The notes: generated by a model from the letters alone, not told the origin. Shown: positions 8,269 through 16,896, numbered from the stretch's first letter. The stretch is 39,146 nt of DNA from an uncultured Lachnospiraceae bacterium (GCA_947174185.1 CAMWHY010000010.1:1-39146), one strand, 5' to 3'. Translations and numbers: made by a program.

Positions 8269-11163
8269 ATGAAAAAGATTATTTTTTATCATCAAATATT
8301 TGCAGCAGTTATGATGGTTATTCTGCTGTTTACCATGATTCCGATTCCGGTAAAGGCGGATGAGGTTACGATCGAGATACATACGGTGGCAGATTTTTGG
8401 GAGTTTGCAGAAAATTGTAAGACAGACGGATGGAGTATCGGCAAGGTGGTTGTTTTAAAAAACGATCTGGATATTTCTGGTATTGAATTTGATGGTATCG
8501 CATATTTTAATGGAACATTCCGGGGGTGCGGATATACGATCAGCTTTCTTAGCATGGAGCCGGTGGGTTCGCATTATGGATTCTTCCGTTATATCGGAAG
8601 TATGGGACTCGTAAGGGATCTGAATGTGCATGGTAGCACCGCCCCGACAGGAAGCGCTTCTATGATCGGAGGGATTGCAGGTGTTAATCAGGGGATGATA
8701 CTGAACTGTTCCTATACTGGCAATGTAAGAGGAAAGAATGAAGTAGGTGGTATTGCCGGTTATAATGCAGAGACAGGGATGATTCTGAACTCCACCAATT
8801 ATGCGATGGTTTTAGCGACTGATCAGACGGGCGGTATCGCAGGCAGGAACGAAGGGTTGATTTCGGACTGTAATAATCAAGGCAATATCAACATAAAGGA
8901 ACTGGATACTACGATGGATCTTGGAGGAGTGGATATCGGGACTCTCAATCTGGCAGGGAATATCGTGAACCGTAACAATATGGGAGGTATCGCTGGTATG
9001 TCGGAGGGGATAATCACCGGCTGCAGGAACAGCGGTACGATTGGATTTGAGCATACCGGGTATAATGTAGGCGGTATTGTGGGCAGTCAGAGCGGGCAGA
9101 TCTTTGACTGTACGAATGAAGGAACGGTCTATGGCAGAAAGGATGTGGGAGGTATCGTTGGTCAGGCTTCACCGTTTATGGAGGCGACATATCTTTCGGA
9201 GAAAGTGGAAAGTGCGCAGACCCGTGTATCAGGTCTGAATAATACATTAAACAGTATCGTCAGCTCGGTATCCGATACGGTAGAAGAAAGCAGGAATTAT
9301 GCGGATCAGCTCAGGACGCAGTATCAGGAGGAGTGGCAGTCGGTATCCCAGAATCTGGCAACGATTCTGGATACCATTTCGGAAAATGAGGCGGCTGCAG
9401 GGCAATACCGGGAGAATATCTTTCATGCTATGGAAGCAATCACTTCCGAGGGAGAACATTTGATAATGCAGGAACAGGAGCTGGATCTGGAGGATTTATG
9501 GGAACAGGGGTTAGAGCAGGATGAACTGCAGGATATGCTTGCTCAAATTAGTGAAAACCGTATCTCGGATCAGACGGAGGAATCAGCACGGCGGATCAGG
9601 GATCAGTTACAGATCATCAATGAAAACCTGCAGCTGATTCGGGAGCAGTATGAGATCGATGAAGAAAGCGAAGAAGAACTGAAAACCAGTCTGCAGGAAG
9701 AACTGCAGAATAACAGTCGGGCAGAAGATATAGATCAGTTTGTGGAAATCATAGAGCGGGGCAGTAAAGAGGCATCGGAGGGGATGAACAGCATGATGTC
9801 CCAGATCAATTCGGCGCTGGATGCTGTGGATGTGGACATGACAATATTGCGGGAAAGGGGCTTCATCGAGGATGTTTCCGGTATGGCATTTGATCCGGAT
9901 GCCAAGGGCGTGATCAGCGGATGCATCAATTCCGGCAGTGTCAATGGGGATATCAATGCCGGCGGGATCGCGGGTACGATGAATATTGAATACGGCAGTG
10001 ATCCGGAAACGGATTTTTCCTTTGCCGGAGATGTTAATATTGTCCTGCGTACAACGTTAAATGACGTCATTATGGACTGCAAGAATTTTGGCACCGTCAG
10101 AGTTAAGAAAAATCATGCAGGAGGCATCGTTGGAGGACAGATTTTAGGATTGGTTTATTCCTGTGAGGCATATGGATATGTGATCGCGGCGACGGGTGAT
10201 GAGTTGGGTGGTATCGCTGGATACAGCGAAGCTGCAGTGCGCGGATGCTATAGCCTGTGCAGCATGGAAGGACAGGACCGGATTGGCGGTATTTGCGGAT
10301 ATGGAAGTACGATAGAGAATTGTATCAGTATCTGTGACATAAAAAGTGAAGGAGAGTGCAGGGGCGCGATCGCCGGGGAAGTGGATGAGGAAGGCAGCCG
10401 GATCGGTAATTTCTTTGTCAGCGATACGCTGGAGGGGATCGACGGGATCAGTTATCTGGGGATAGCGGAGCATAGCTCTCATGATAATATTATGCAGATG
10501 GCGGGGATTCCGGATGATTTCCATCAGATCAGAGTGACGTTTATGGCGGATGAAACCATCATCGAGGAACAGCAGAAGCTGTATGGATATATACTGAGGG
10601 AGGAGGATTTTCCCGAGATACCTGAGAAGGAAGGTTATTATGCACAGTGGGATTATAATGATATGCCGCTGCTCAACAATGAGATGTTTATAGCGGAATA
10701 TATTCCATGGGTAGAGGCTCTGGCAAGCGAGGAAAAGATGGAAGATGGCAGGATGCTGATGTTGGCGGTGGGAGAGTTTTATCAGGAGGACGTCCTGCAT
10801 CTGAACGAAATGGCAGCAGCTTCCCAAGTGCCGCTGACGGAGCAGGATACGTTGTTATATATGTATGCATGGGAGATCGAAATGTCAAAACAGCACGTGC
10901 TGCCGGCTGAGCTGGAATGTCATTTTGCAGTGTCAGAGCCTGGACGGACAAAGCTGTATCTCTTTAATGACGGCGCATGGACGCTGATCCCTACGACGGA
11001 AGACGGAAGCTATCTTGTGGCATCGCTTCCGTATGGCGCATCCTTTGCATTGGTAGAAAGTGACGCAGGGATTTCCTATGCGGCGGTGATTGCTGCAGGC
11101 GGAGCTTTGCTGGTCATAGCGGTGATAGCGGCAGTGCGAAAGAAGCGGAGGAAAGAACATTAA
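8269..11163 (+). CDS. Secreted, membrane-anchored GLUG-repeat/coiled-coil surface protein
   Basis: No specific function is recognised. The 964-aa product has a signal peptide (residues 1 to about 30, ending PIPVKA), then GLUG-type repeats built on GGIAG (GGIAGVNQG, GGIAGYNAE, GGIAGRNEG, GGIAGMSEG, GGIVGSQSG) to about residue 310. A long Glu/Gln-rich helical, probably coiled-coil, region follows (about 305-535). GLUG repeats then resume (GGIAGTMNIE, GGIVGGQI, GGIAGYSE, GGICGYGS) to about 715. After this come an InlB-like beta repeat (VTFMADETII ... YYAQWD), a small C-terminal domain, a TM helix (about 934-955) and a basic tail KKRRKEH. So the chain is held in the membrane with most of it outside. 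ATG 8269 follows AAAGGAAG (8250-8257). The neighbour upstream is an MMPL exporter, so this may be its outside partner; that is inference. Confidence 0.85.
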   Translation: MKKIIFYHQIFAAVMMVILLFTMIPIPVKADEVTIEIHTVADFWEFAENCKTDGWSIGKVVVLKNDLDISGIEFDGIAYFNGTFRGCGYTISFLSMEPVGSHYGFFRYIGSMGLVRDLNVHGSTAPTGSASMIGGIAGVNQGMILNCSYTGNVRGKNEVGGIAGYNAETGMILNSTNYAMVLATDQTGGIAGRNEGLISDCNNQGNINIKELDTTMDLGGVDIGTLNLAGNIVNRNNMGGIAGMSEGIITGCRNSGTIGFEHTGYNVGGIVGSQSGQIFDCTNEGTVYGRKDVGGIVGQASPFMEATYLSEKVESAQTRVSGLNNTLNSIVSSVSDTVEESRNYADQLRTQYQEEWQSVSQNLATILDTISENEAAAGQYRENIFHAMEAITSEGEHLIMQEQELDLEDLWEQGLEQDELQDMLAQISENRISDQTEESARRIRDQLQIINENLQLIREQYEIDEESEEELKTSLQEELQNNSRAEDIDQFVEIIERGSKEASEGMNSMMSQINSALDAVDVDMTILRERGFIEDVSGMAFDPDAKGVISGCINSGSVNGDINAGGIAGTMNIEYGSDPETDFSFAGDVNIVLRTTLNDVIMDCKNFGTVRVKKNHAGGIVGGQILGLVYSCEAYGYVIAATGDELGGIAGYSEAAVRGCYSLCSMEGQDRIGGICGYGSTIENCISICDIKSEGECRGAIAGEVDEEGSRIGNFFVSDTLEGIDGISYLGIAEHSSHDNIMQMAGIPDDFHQIRVTFMADETIIEEQQKLYGYILREEDFPEIPEKEGYYAQWDYNDMPLLNNEMFIAEYIPWVEALASEEKMEDGRMLMLAVGEFYQEDVLHLNEMAAASQVPLTEQDTLLYMYAWEIEMSKQHVLPAELECHFAVSEPGRTKLYLFNDGAWTLIPTTEDGSYLVASLPYGASFALVESDAGISYAAVIAAGGALLVIAVIAAVRKKRRKEH

Positions 11164-11208
11164 CGGATATCATATTTGGGGATCAAAAAAGCAAATATAA
11201 AAAATAGG

Positions 11209-11237
11209 TGTTAATTTTCGTTTCTTTCTGTTATAAT
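11209..11237 (+). promoter_or_regulatory. Possible promoter for the DegV gene
   Basis: A perfect TATAAT (11232-11237) lies 17 bp after a poor -35 (TGTTAA, 11209-11214). The leader that follows carries the small hairpin CCGCC-GAA-GGCGG (11270-11282) directly before the ribosome site GGGAG (11286-11290). Confidence 0.4.
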
Positions 11238-11296
11238 AAAAAAATAGGAGAATTGTGTGAAAATTTGAGCCGCCGAAGGCGGTATGGGAGATTAAG

Positions 11297-12172
11297 ATGA
11301 ACAGAAAATATCAGTTAGTGACAGATGCTTCGGCAGATTTGATTCGGGAATTTGTGCAGGAACAGGAAATTTACGTGATCCCCATGAATTATACGTTGGA
11401 TTCCAAGGATATGGTATGTCTTGGCAATGAGTCCACTGAGACGTTAAAGTGGTATTATGAGGGAGAACGGCAGGGAATGATGACGGGTACGTCGCAGGTC
11501 ACTCCACAGGTATATTTGGATTTCTTTAGGAAATTTGCGGAAAAGGGAGAATCGCTGCTCTATCTTTCTTTATCGGGAGGATTGTCCGGCACATACGATT
11601 CCTCGCAGCTTGCGGCAAATGAACTTATGGAAGAATTTCCGGACGTGGAGATTTGTTGTGTGGACAGCCGCAGTACGACCGGCGGTATCCAACTGTTGAT
11701 GGAATGTGCTGCAAAGAACAGGGAAGATGGTATGAGCATCAAGGAGAATGCAGCATGGCTTGAGGAGAACCGTCTGCGTATCTGCCATTGGTTTATGGTG
11801 GAGGATCTGATGTTTTTGAAGCGGGGAGGTCGTATTTCCGGGGCTGCGGCAGTCGTTGGCACTGCGTTGAATATCAGACCGATCCTGCGGATCGAGAATG
11901 ATGGAACCCTTGTTAATTTTATGAAGAAACGTGGCAATAAAGCTGCGTTGAATCAATTAGTGGAATTATATGACAATGCTTCCGAGAAAACAGAGGGAGA
12001 GCGGATCTGTATCGTCCATGCGGATAATGAAGAAGCGGCAGACTATCTGGAGCAGGAAGTGAAGCGGATCAATCCGTCATGTGTTACGAACCGGGTTATG
12101 TTGTCGCCGGTCATCGGCTGCCACACCGGACCGGGAATGGCTGCGATCGTTCATTTTGGAAAGCGTATTTAG
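11297..12172 (+). CDS. DegV-family fatty-acid-binding protein
   Basis: DegV proteins bind a single long-chain fatty acid; many act as FakB, presenting fatty acid to the kinase FakA for phospholipid synthesis. Family marks are VTDASADL at residues 8-15, the MTGTSQVTPQ loop at about 61-70, LSLSGGLSGTYDSSQLA at about 92-108 and VDSRSTTGGIQLL at about 121-133. The C-terminal CHTGPG is the usual phosphate/carboxylate-side loop. The length (291 aa) is typical. The ATG follows GGGAG with 6-nt spacing. Whether it is a FakB that works with a fatty-acid kinase cannot be told here, because no fakA homologue is in the window. A 17-bp hairpin follows its stop codon. Confidence 0.9.
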   Translation: MNRKYQLVTDASADLIREFVQEQEIYVIPMNYTLDSKDMVCLGNESTETLKWYYEGERQGMMTGTSQVTPQVYLDFFRKFAEKGESLLYLSLSGGLSGTYDSSQLAANELMEEFPDVEICCVDSRSTTGGIQLLMECAAKNREDGMSIKENAAWLEENRLRICHWFMVEDLMFLKRGGRISGAAAVVGTALNIRPILRIENDGTLVNFMKKRGNKAALNQLVELYDNASEKTEGERICIVHADNEEAADYLEQEVKRINPSCVTNRVMLSPVIGCHTGPGMAAIVHFGKRI

Positions 12173-12182
12173 AGAAGCACAG

Positions 12183-12221
12183 TGGGTGATTGTGAAACAG
12201 CAAATGTTTTGCGATCACCCA
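12183..12221 (+). ncRNA. 17-bp intercistronic RNA-type hairpin between degV and the GH5 gene
   Basis: The left arm 12183-12199 and right arm 12205-12221 pair along 17 bp with a 5-nt loop (GCAAA). Three of the pairs are G-U in a plus-strand transcript, and no T-run follows, so a simple terminator is unlikely. It may protect or mark a processing point of the mRNA, or serve as a protein site. Confidence 0.5.
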
Positions 12222-12253
12222 TATACATGTCAATAAAAGGGATAGGATTGGTT

Positions 12254-13546
12254 ATGGAAAACAAAGGCATCGGATACCTGTGGATTGGCTGTAGGATATT
12301 ATCTGGCATAGCAGTTTGCTGCATTATGATCTATCTGGCATGTTGTTTGTCGGGATGTCATGCTGAGGAAGCGGAAACGGAAGCTGTCGAGCCTTGGCAG
12401 GAAGCGGAGACAGGAGTAGCCGAATCTTGGCAGGAGGAGACGGGAGTAACCGAACCTTGGCAGGAAGAGAATGCGGCTGCGGTGACAGACATTCAGGGAT
12501 TTTCTACGGATGCATGGGAGATGGCGGAACATATGGGCATCGGCATCAACCTTGGCAATACCATGGAAGCCTATTGGGAAGATACAGCGGATCTTACCGG
12601 AGGAACCCAGACGATCGGTGATGATACGCCGGGCTGCTATGAGACTTGCTGGGGTGCCGTAGAGACCACCGAAGAAATGATAAACGGCATGAAGGAGGCA
12701 GGGTTTTCCACACTCAGAATCCCGGTTTACTGGGGCAATATGATGGAGGATGACGGGACGTTTACCATCAATCAGGAGTATCTTGGCAGAGTCGAAGAAC
12801 TTGTTACGTATGGACTGGATGCCGGAATGTATGTTGTAATCAATATTCATCATTATGATGGATTTCTGATCGAACATTATCCGCAGGATCAGGTACTTGA
12901 GATCACGGAAGGTCTATGGAAGCAGATTGCCGAATATTTTAAGGAGTATCCGGAGGAGCTTATCTTTGAAGGATTCAATGAGGCGTTGGGGATGACCGGA
13001 CCGGAGGGACAGCTTACTGCGGAGAAAATGTATGCGTTTGTGAATGGCATGAACCAGACGTTTGTAGATGCCGTGCGCAGCACAGGGGGCGGCAACGCAA
13101 TGAGGATTCTGATCGTATCCGGCTATAACACCAATATAGACGCTACAACAGACGCGAGATTTCGGATGCCCCAGGATACGGTGGAAGACCGGTTGATGGT
13201 GTCGGTGCATTATATCGACAATGCCTGTTATTGGACAAACAGTGTAGGCAATGAAGCATGGCTGGATTACAGCCGGAGTCAGTGCGAGTTACTAAAGGCA
13301 CGGTTTCTGGATCAGGGGATTCCTGTATTTGTTGGGGAATGTACCGCAGGCTATTCATCGGAGCATATTTCATGGGATGCAACAGTGACGGATTCCTCTG
13401 ACTGTTTGGAGAAGATCCTTGGAATGATTGCGGAGTACGGTATGGTGCCGGTGTTATGGGATGTCTGCGATCAGTTTTATCTTAGGAGTGAGCAACGTAT
13501 TGCATCGGAGAAGGATCAGGCTGTGATTGAAGCATACAATAAATAA
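12254..13546 (+). CDS. Glycoside hydrolase family 5 lipoprotein (endoglucanase-like)
   Basis: A predicted retaining beta-glucanase held on the outer face of the membrane. From ATG 12254 the N-terminus has a hydrophobic segment ending in the lipobox LSGC at about residues 33-36, followed by a linker of three imperfect repeats with core E-x-W-Q-E. The GH5 (beta/alpha)8 domain starts with MGIGINLGNTMEAYW. STLRIPVYWG and VINIHHYDG are the conserved Arg and His segments, EGFNEAL at about 239-245 carries the acid/base Glu after Asn, and VFVGECTAGY at about 357-366 carries the nucleophile Glu. The length fits a single catalytic domain with no binding module. GTG 12182 and ATG 12227 are also in frame, but 12182 falls in a hairpin. 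The substrate (cellulose, beta-glucan, mannan) cannot be read from the sequence. Confidence 0.88.
   Translation: MENKGIGYLWIGCRILSGIAVCCIMIYLACCLSGCHAEEAETEAVEPWQEAETGVAESWQEETGVTEPWQEENAAAVTDIQGFSTDAWEMAEHMGIGINLGNTMEAYWEDTADLTGGTQTIGDDTPGCYETCWGAVETTEEMINGMKEAGFSTLRIPVYWGNMMEDDGTFTINQEYLGRVEELVTYGLDAGMYVVINIHHYDGFLIEHYPQDQVLEITEGLWKQIAEYFKEYPEELIFEGFNEALGMTGPEGQLTAEKMYAFVNGMNQTFVDAVRSTGGGNAMRILIVSGYNTNIDATTDARFRMPQDTVEDRLMVSVHYIDNACYWTNSVGNEAWLDYSRSQCELLKARFLDQGIPVFVGECTAGYSSEHISWDATVTDSSDCLEKILGMIAEYGMVPVLWDVCDQFYLRSEQRIASEKDQAVIEAYNK
12388..12475 (+). repeat. Tandem repeats encoding the GH5 linker
   Basis: Three imperfect units of about 30-33 bp begin near 12388, 12421 and 12451, each holding the core CTTGGCAGGA. 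They encode the acidic linker between lipid anchor and catalytic domain, and their number may vary between strains. Confidence 0.7.
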
Positions 13547-13755
13547 TATTTTTATTGCCGTCTGGAATTACAGCAAAGATAAAAGTTGACATAATAAATA
13601 TGAATAATTAAATAAATGTAAACTAATTATAAATTAAAAGTTTATTGTTTATTAACAAAACATAAACTGCTGAAATGACCGCAACATGTTGTATATCAAC
13701 GATTTGAGGGGCACAAAAAACGAAAAAAAGCATAAAATCGACCTGATTTTTCTAT
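13547..13755. other. A+T-rich intergenic region between GH5 and deacetylase genes
   Basis: No gene is visible. The stretch is very A+T-rich, with overlapping weak inverted repeats (AGTTTAT at 13639-13645, ATAAACT at 13662-13668) and a 10-bp palindrome CAACATGTTG (13682-13691). The A+T-rich part may act as an upstream promoter element, and the palindrome could be an operator. Confidence 0.35.
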
Positions 13756-13784
13756 TTGTCAATGGAAAATGGTTATGATAAAAT
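13756..13784 (+). promoter_or_regulatory. Promoter for the deacetylase-bactofilin operon
   Basis: TTGTCA (13756-13761), 17-bp spacer, TAAAAT (13779-13784): 5/6 matches in each box, 36 nt before the ATG at 13821. Confidence 0.7.
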
Positions 13785-13820
13785 GGTTTCATAATTTGAG
13801 AAATCAGGTGAGTTGATATC

Positions 13821-14807
13821 ATGACGGGTATTCCGGAAAATAGAAATAATCATCGAAGGCAGAGGATCAACAGATTGAAACGTATGATTGTTTCAACTGT
13901 TTTGGCATTGCTTGTGATTCCTAATATCCTGTGTATTGCTGCATTTATCCGTATCAGCGGTCTGGACCGTCAGATCACTGAACTGACGGCAAGATTGGAT
14001 GGGATTGCTATGGCAGTATCAATAGAGGCACAGGAGCCTGAGAATGATTTTTATGCCGATAATGGTATCATAGAAACATCCGGTGAAGTTATTACGGTAG
14101 TGCAGGATGAGAGGCTGTCTTCCCAGCAGAGTACAGCGGGTACGGATGACTATGAAACGGTCAGGAGGGTATGCCTGACTTTTGATGATGGTCCTTCGGC
14201 GAATACGGATGCGATTCTGGATATTCTCGCCCAGTATGGCGTCAAGGCGACTTTTTTTGTAAATGGAAAGCCGGGTTATGAGGCGCAGTATCAGCGTATT
14301 GTGGATGAGGGGCATACGTTAGCGATGCATTCTTACTCTCATAAGTATCAGGAACTGTATTCCGATATTGACGCCTTTGAGGAAGATTTTTTTGAAATTC
14401 AGAGTTTTCTTATGGATGTAACTGGTATACAATGTAAGTATTACAGGTTTCCGGGGGGAAGCAGCAATACTGTTTGCAATGTGAATATGAAGGATTGTAT
14501 TGACTTTTTGGGTGAGCAGGATATAGTATACTTTGACTGGAATGTTTCCAGCGGAGATGCAACGAGAAATTATGTCAGTACAAGCCAGATTGTGAATAAT
14601 GTTATGATGCCGGTGGAAAATAATAGCTGGAATACTTATGTGGTTCTGATGCATGATGCAGTAGGAAAAGAGACCACAGTAGAAGCACTGCCGATTATTA
14701 TTGAAAGATTACAGGCAATGGACAATCTGATCATTGTTCCGATCACGGATTCGGTACATACGGTACAGCATGTCCTACCTGAGGAAGAAAATGTAATGGA
14801 GGAATAA
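13821..14807 (+). CDS. Membrane-anchored polysaccharide deacetylase (NodB domain)
   Basis: A predicted outward-facing deacetylase of N-acetylated glycans, most likely peptidoglycan (PgdA-like). Residues about 20-45 form one TM anchor after a basic N-terminus, followed by a short coiled segment. The NodB domain (about 113-310) shows motif 1 LTFDDGPS (catalytic and metal Asp), motif 2 HSYSH (metal His residues), motif 3 YRFPGGSSN, and VVLMHDA near the end (motif 5). All expected metal ligands and catalytic residues are present, so it should be active. The ribosome site AGGTGAG lies about 8-9 nt before the ATG. The stop codon is 1 nt before the bactofilin ATG, whose own ribosome site lies within this gene, so the two are translationally coupled. 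Confidence 0.9.
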   Translation: MTGIPENRNNHRRQRINRLKRMIVSTVLALLVIPNILCIAAFIRISGLDRQITELTARLDGIAMAVSIEAQEPENDFYADNGIIETSGEVITVVQDERLSSQQSTAGTDDYETVRRVCLTFDDGPSANTDAILDILAQYGVKATFFVNGKPGYEAQYQRIVDEGHTLAMHSYSHKYQELYSDIDAFEEDFFEIQSFLMDVTGIQCKYYRFPGGSSNTVCNVNMKDCIDFLGEQDIVYFDWNVSSGDATRNYVSTSQIVNNVMMPVENNSWNTYVVLMHDAVGKETTVEALPIIIERLQAMDNLIIVPITDSVHTVQHVLPEEENVMEE

Positions 14808-14808
14808 G

Positions 14809-16158
14809 ATGGGATTTTTTCAGAATTTAAAAGAGGATTATGAAGCGGCGGTAGATGAACTGCTGGGCGGAGAGTCCGGTCTGCCGGAGGAGGAAGAAGC
14901 GTCCTCTGCGAAACAAAGCAGGGGCAGAAAAAAATCTTCCAATACAGAGGATGAGACGGAGCAGGTAGCATTGGATCTTAATATGATGTCTCCGGAAGAA
15001 GATACGGCGGAAGAAGAAATCATTCAAGAAGATTTGGTCGAAGATGATGATATAGAACTGGAGTCAGAGATTGTCAGTGAAACAACAGAGGTATTGGACG
15101 AAATAGAGCAGGACGAGGTGTTAGAGAGTGAAATGGAACTTCCTGATTTTTCAGCATTATTTGCTGATGAGACGGAAGAGGAAGCGGGCATGAAGGAAGA
15201 CCTTCCTGTTGTTGACGAGGAACCGGCAGGAGATGATTCCATAGATGATAAGACAGTAGAGGATGAGGAGCCTGCGGATGATGAAAGTTCCGTCGATGAG
15301 GAGATGGATAACGGGATAGAAGACATAGAGGAAGATTTTACAGATGATGATCTGGATGACGATGATCTTGACGACGACGATCTGGATGATGACGATTTGA
15401 ATGATGATCCGGATGATTTGGATGATGAAATCTCGGAACTGTTGGAGGAACCAGCGGACGTATCGGAGCCAGAGGAGTCAGTGGACGTATCGGAGCCGGA
15501 GGAGCCAGCGGAAGAACCGGTGAGAACTCCGAAAGCAGAAGCTCCCAGCATATTTAGGAAGTTTGATGATCACGAGAATAATAAAGCAGATATAGTGAAA
15601 GAGGAGGAAAAATCCAGTATGGCAGTAGAAAATTTGATTGAAGAGGAAGCATCATCAAAAACAGTGATACCGGAGCTTGCAGAGGAAGAGGAAATGGAAG
15701 TATCTGATGAAACTGCGACGATTACAAAGGGCATGAAAGTTGCGGGTAATATCAAGAGCAACGGTAATCTTGACTTGGAGGGAGTCGTTGTCGGTAACAT
15801 CAGGATTGCAGGTAAAGCCAATATCTTTGGCGAAATCAATGGTGATACAGAAGCTGGCAATGTTTATGCAGATGGTGCGCAGATTACAGGCTCTGTTAAG
15901 ACGACAGGCAGTGTCAAGGTGGCACAGAGTTCTGTTATTATCGGAGATATTGCAGCTACCAGCGCTGTTATAGCAGGTGCTGTTAAGGGGAATATTGATG
16001 TCCATGGACCGGTCATTTTGGACTCTACAGCAATCGTTATGGGCGATATTAAGTCACAATCAGTGCAGATCACTTCCGGCGCTGTAGTGGAAGGAATGTG
16101 CTCACAGTGCTATGCAAAGGTAAGTCCAGCATCCTTCTTTGATCAGTTAGGCAAATAG
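14809..16158 (+). CDS. Bactofilin with long acidic N-terminal extension
   Basis: Bactofilins form beta-helical filaments that scaffold envelope enzymes. The bactofilin domain occupies about residues 303-440: GMKVAGNIKSNGNLDLEG, then repeated G-x-I/V turns (VVGNIRIAG, GEINGDTEAG, GSVKTTGSV, GDIAATSAV, GNIDVHGPV, GDIKSQSV). The ending CYAKVSPASFF is also typical. Ahead of it lies an unusual region of about 300 residues rich in Asp and Glu, including tandem DDDLD units. The protein is 449 aa, whereas bactofilins are usually 120-200 aa. The first residues MGFFQNLKEDY could form a membrane-binding helix. Within the gene, AGGAGG (15602-15607) precedes an in-frame ATG at 15619, which would give a 179-aa form of normal bactofilin size. 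The gene is coupled to the deacetylase, which suggests that the filament places that enzyme. Confidence 0.9.
   Translation: MGFFQNLKEDYEAAVDELLGGESGLPEEEEASSAKQSRGRKKSSNTEDETEQVALDLNMMSPEEDTAEEEIIQEDLVEDDDIELESEIVSETTEVLDEIEQDEVLESEMELPDFSALFADETEEEAGMKEDLPVVDEEPAGDDSIDDKTVEDEEPADDESSVDEEMDNGIEDIEEDFTDDDLDDDDLDDDDLDDDDLNDDPDDLDDEISELLEEPADVSEPEESVDVSEPEEPAEEPVRTPKAEAPSIFRKFDDHENNKADIVKEEEKSSMAVENLIEEEASSKTVIPELAEEEEMEVSDETATITKGMKVAGNIKSNGNLDLEGVVVGNIRIAGKANIFGEINGDTEAGNVYADGAQITGSVKTTGSVKVAQSSVIIGDIAATSAVIAGAVKGNIDVHGPVILDSTAIVMGDIKSQSVQITSGAVVEGMCSQCYAKVSPASFFDQLGK
15342..15425 (+). repeat. Asp-codon tandem repeats in the bactofilin gene
   Basis: About five degenerate 15-bp units encode DDDLD or DDDLN. 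The units differ at third positions (GAT/GAC), so the amino-acid repeat seems to be selected rather than freshly duplicated. Confidence 0.8.
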
Positions 16159-16178
16159 ATTGATACATGGGAGATTCT

Positions 16179-16868
16179 ATGAGAATATTATTAAAGTTAA
16201 GCGGTGAAGCGTTATCTGTAGAAGGAAAGCGCTTTGATGACGAGATTATTACTGGTATTGCGTTACAGATAAAAGAATTGCTGGCTAAGGAGTATCAGAT
16301 TGGTATTACCATCGGTGGAGGTAATTTCTGGCGGGGAAGAACCAGTGAAAATATTGACCGGACGAAAGCAGATCAGATCGGCATGCTTGCAACGGTAATG
16401 AATTGCATCTATGTATCTGAAATATTTCGTTCCCATGGGATTGCGACAGAAATCCTGACGCCGTTTATCTGTTCTACATTTACCAAGCAGTTCTCAAAAG
16501 ATGCTGCAGTAGCGTGTTTCCAGAGTGGCAAGGTGGTCTTTTTTGCCGGGGGTACGGGACACCCGTATTTTTCCACGGATACCGGAGTTGTGCTGCGGGC
16601 AGTCGAAGTAGATGCAGACGGTATCTATCTTGCGAAGGCTGTGGACGGTATTTATGATGATGATCCGCGCAGGAATCCTGATGCAAAGAAATATGATGAG
16701 ATTACGATCGAAGAAGTGATTGCGCGTAATCTGCAGGTAGTGGATATGACAGCGTCCATTATGGCAAGAGACAATCATATGCCGATGTGGGTATTCGATC
16801 TGACGGAAACAAACAGTATCTTAAATGCGGTCAGCGGGCATTTTACAGGAACCAAAGTAACGGTATAA
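16179..16868 (+). CDS. pyrH: UMP kinase
   Basis: PyrH phosphorylates UMP to UDP with ATP, the entry to UTP and CTP. The N-terminus RILLKLSGEAL is the family's phosphate-binding start; GITIGGGNFWRGR (about 45-57), the FFAGGTGHPYFSTDT loop (about 130-144) and KAVDGIYDDDPR (about 162-173) are amino-acid-kinase motifs specific to UMPK. I start at ATG 16179, 5-6 nt after GGGAG (16169-16173); the ATG at 16167 lies upstream of that site. The product (229 aa) is slightly shorter than E. coli PyrH (241 aa). It opens the run pyrH-frr-uppS-cdsA-dxr-rseP, with bactofilin ending 20 nt upstream instead of tsf, which is the usual neighbour. Confidence 0.96.
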   Translation: MRILLKLSGEALSVEGKRFDDEIITGIALQIKELLAKEYQIGITIGGGNFWRGRTSENIDRTKADQIGMLATVMNCIYVSEIFRSHGIATEILTPFICSTFTKQFSKDAAVACFQSGKVVFFAGGTGHPYFSTDTGVVLRAVEVDADGIYLAKAVDGIYDDDPRRNPDAKKYDEITIEEVIARNLQVVDMTASIMARDNHMPMWVFDLTETNSILNAVSGHFTGTKVTV

Positions 16869-16896
16869 GATATCACAAATAAGGGGTAAACAGATT

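Noticed and set aside
10144-10827. Minus-strand frame of 227 codons opposite the GLUG protein gene
   Set aside because: Shadow of a gene with signal peptide, repeats and TM; the antisense translation has no family features.
12182-12253. GTG 12182 or ATG 12227 as the GH5 start
   Set aside because: The GTG lies at the edge of a 17-bp hairpin and has no ribosome site; starting at 12254 puts the lipobox at a normal signal-peptide distance.
15024-15551. Long minus-strand frame of Ser-rich sequence (175 codons)
   Set aside because: It is the antisense of the GAA/GAT-rich bactofilin repeat; Ser runs come from complementing Asp/Glu codons, and no ribosome site is present.
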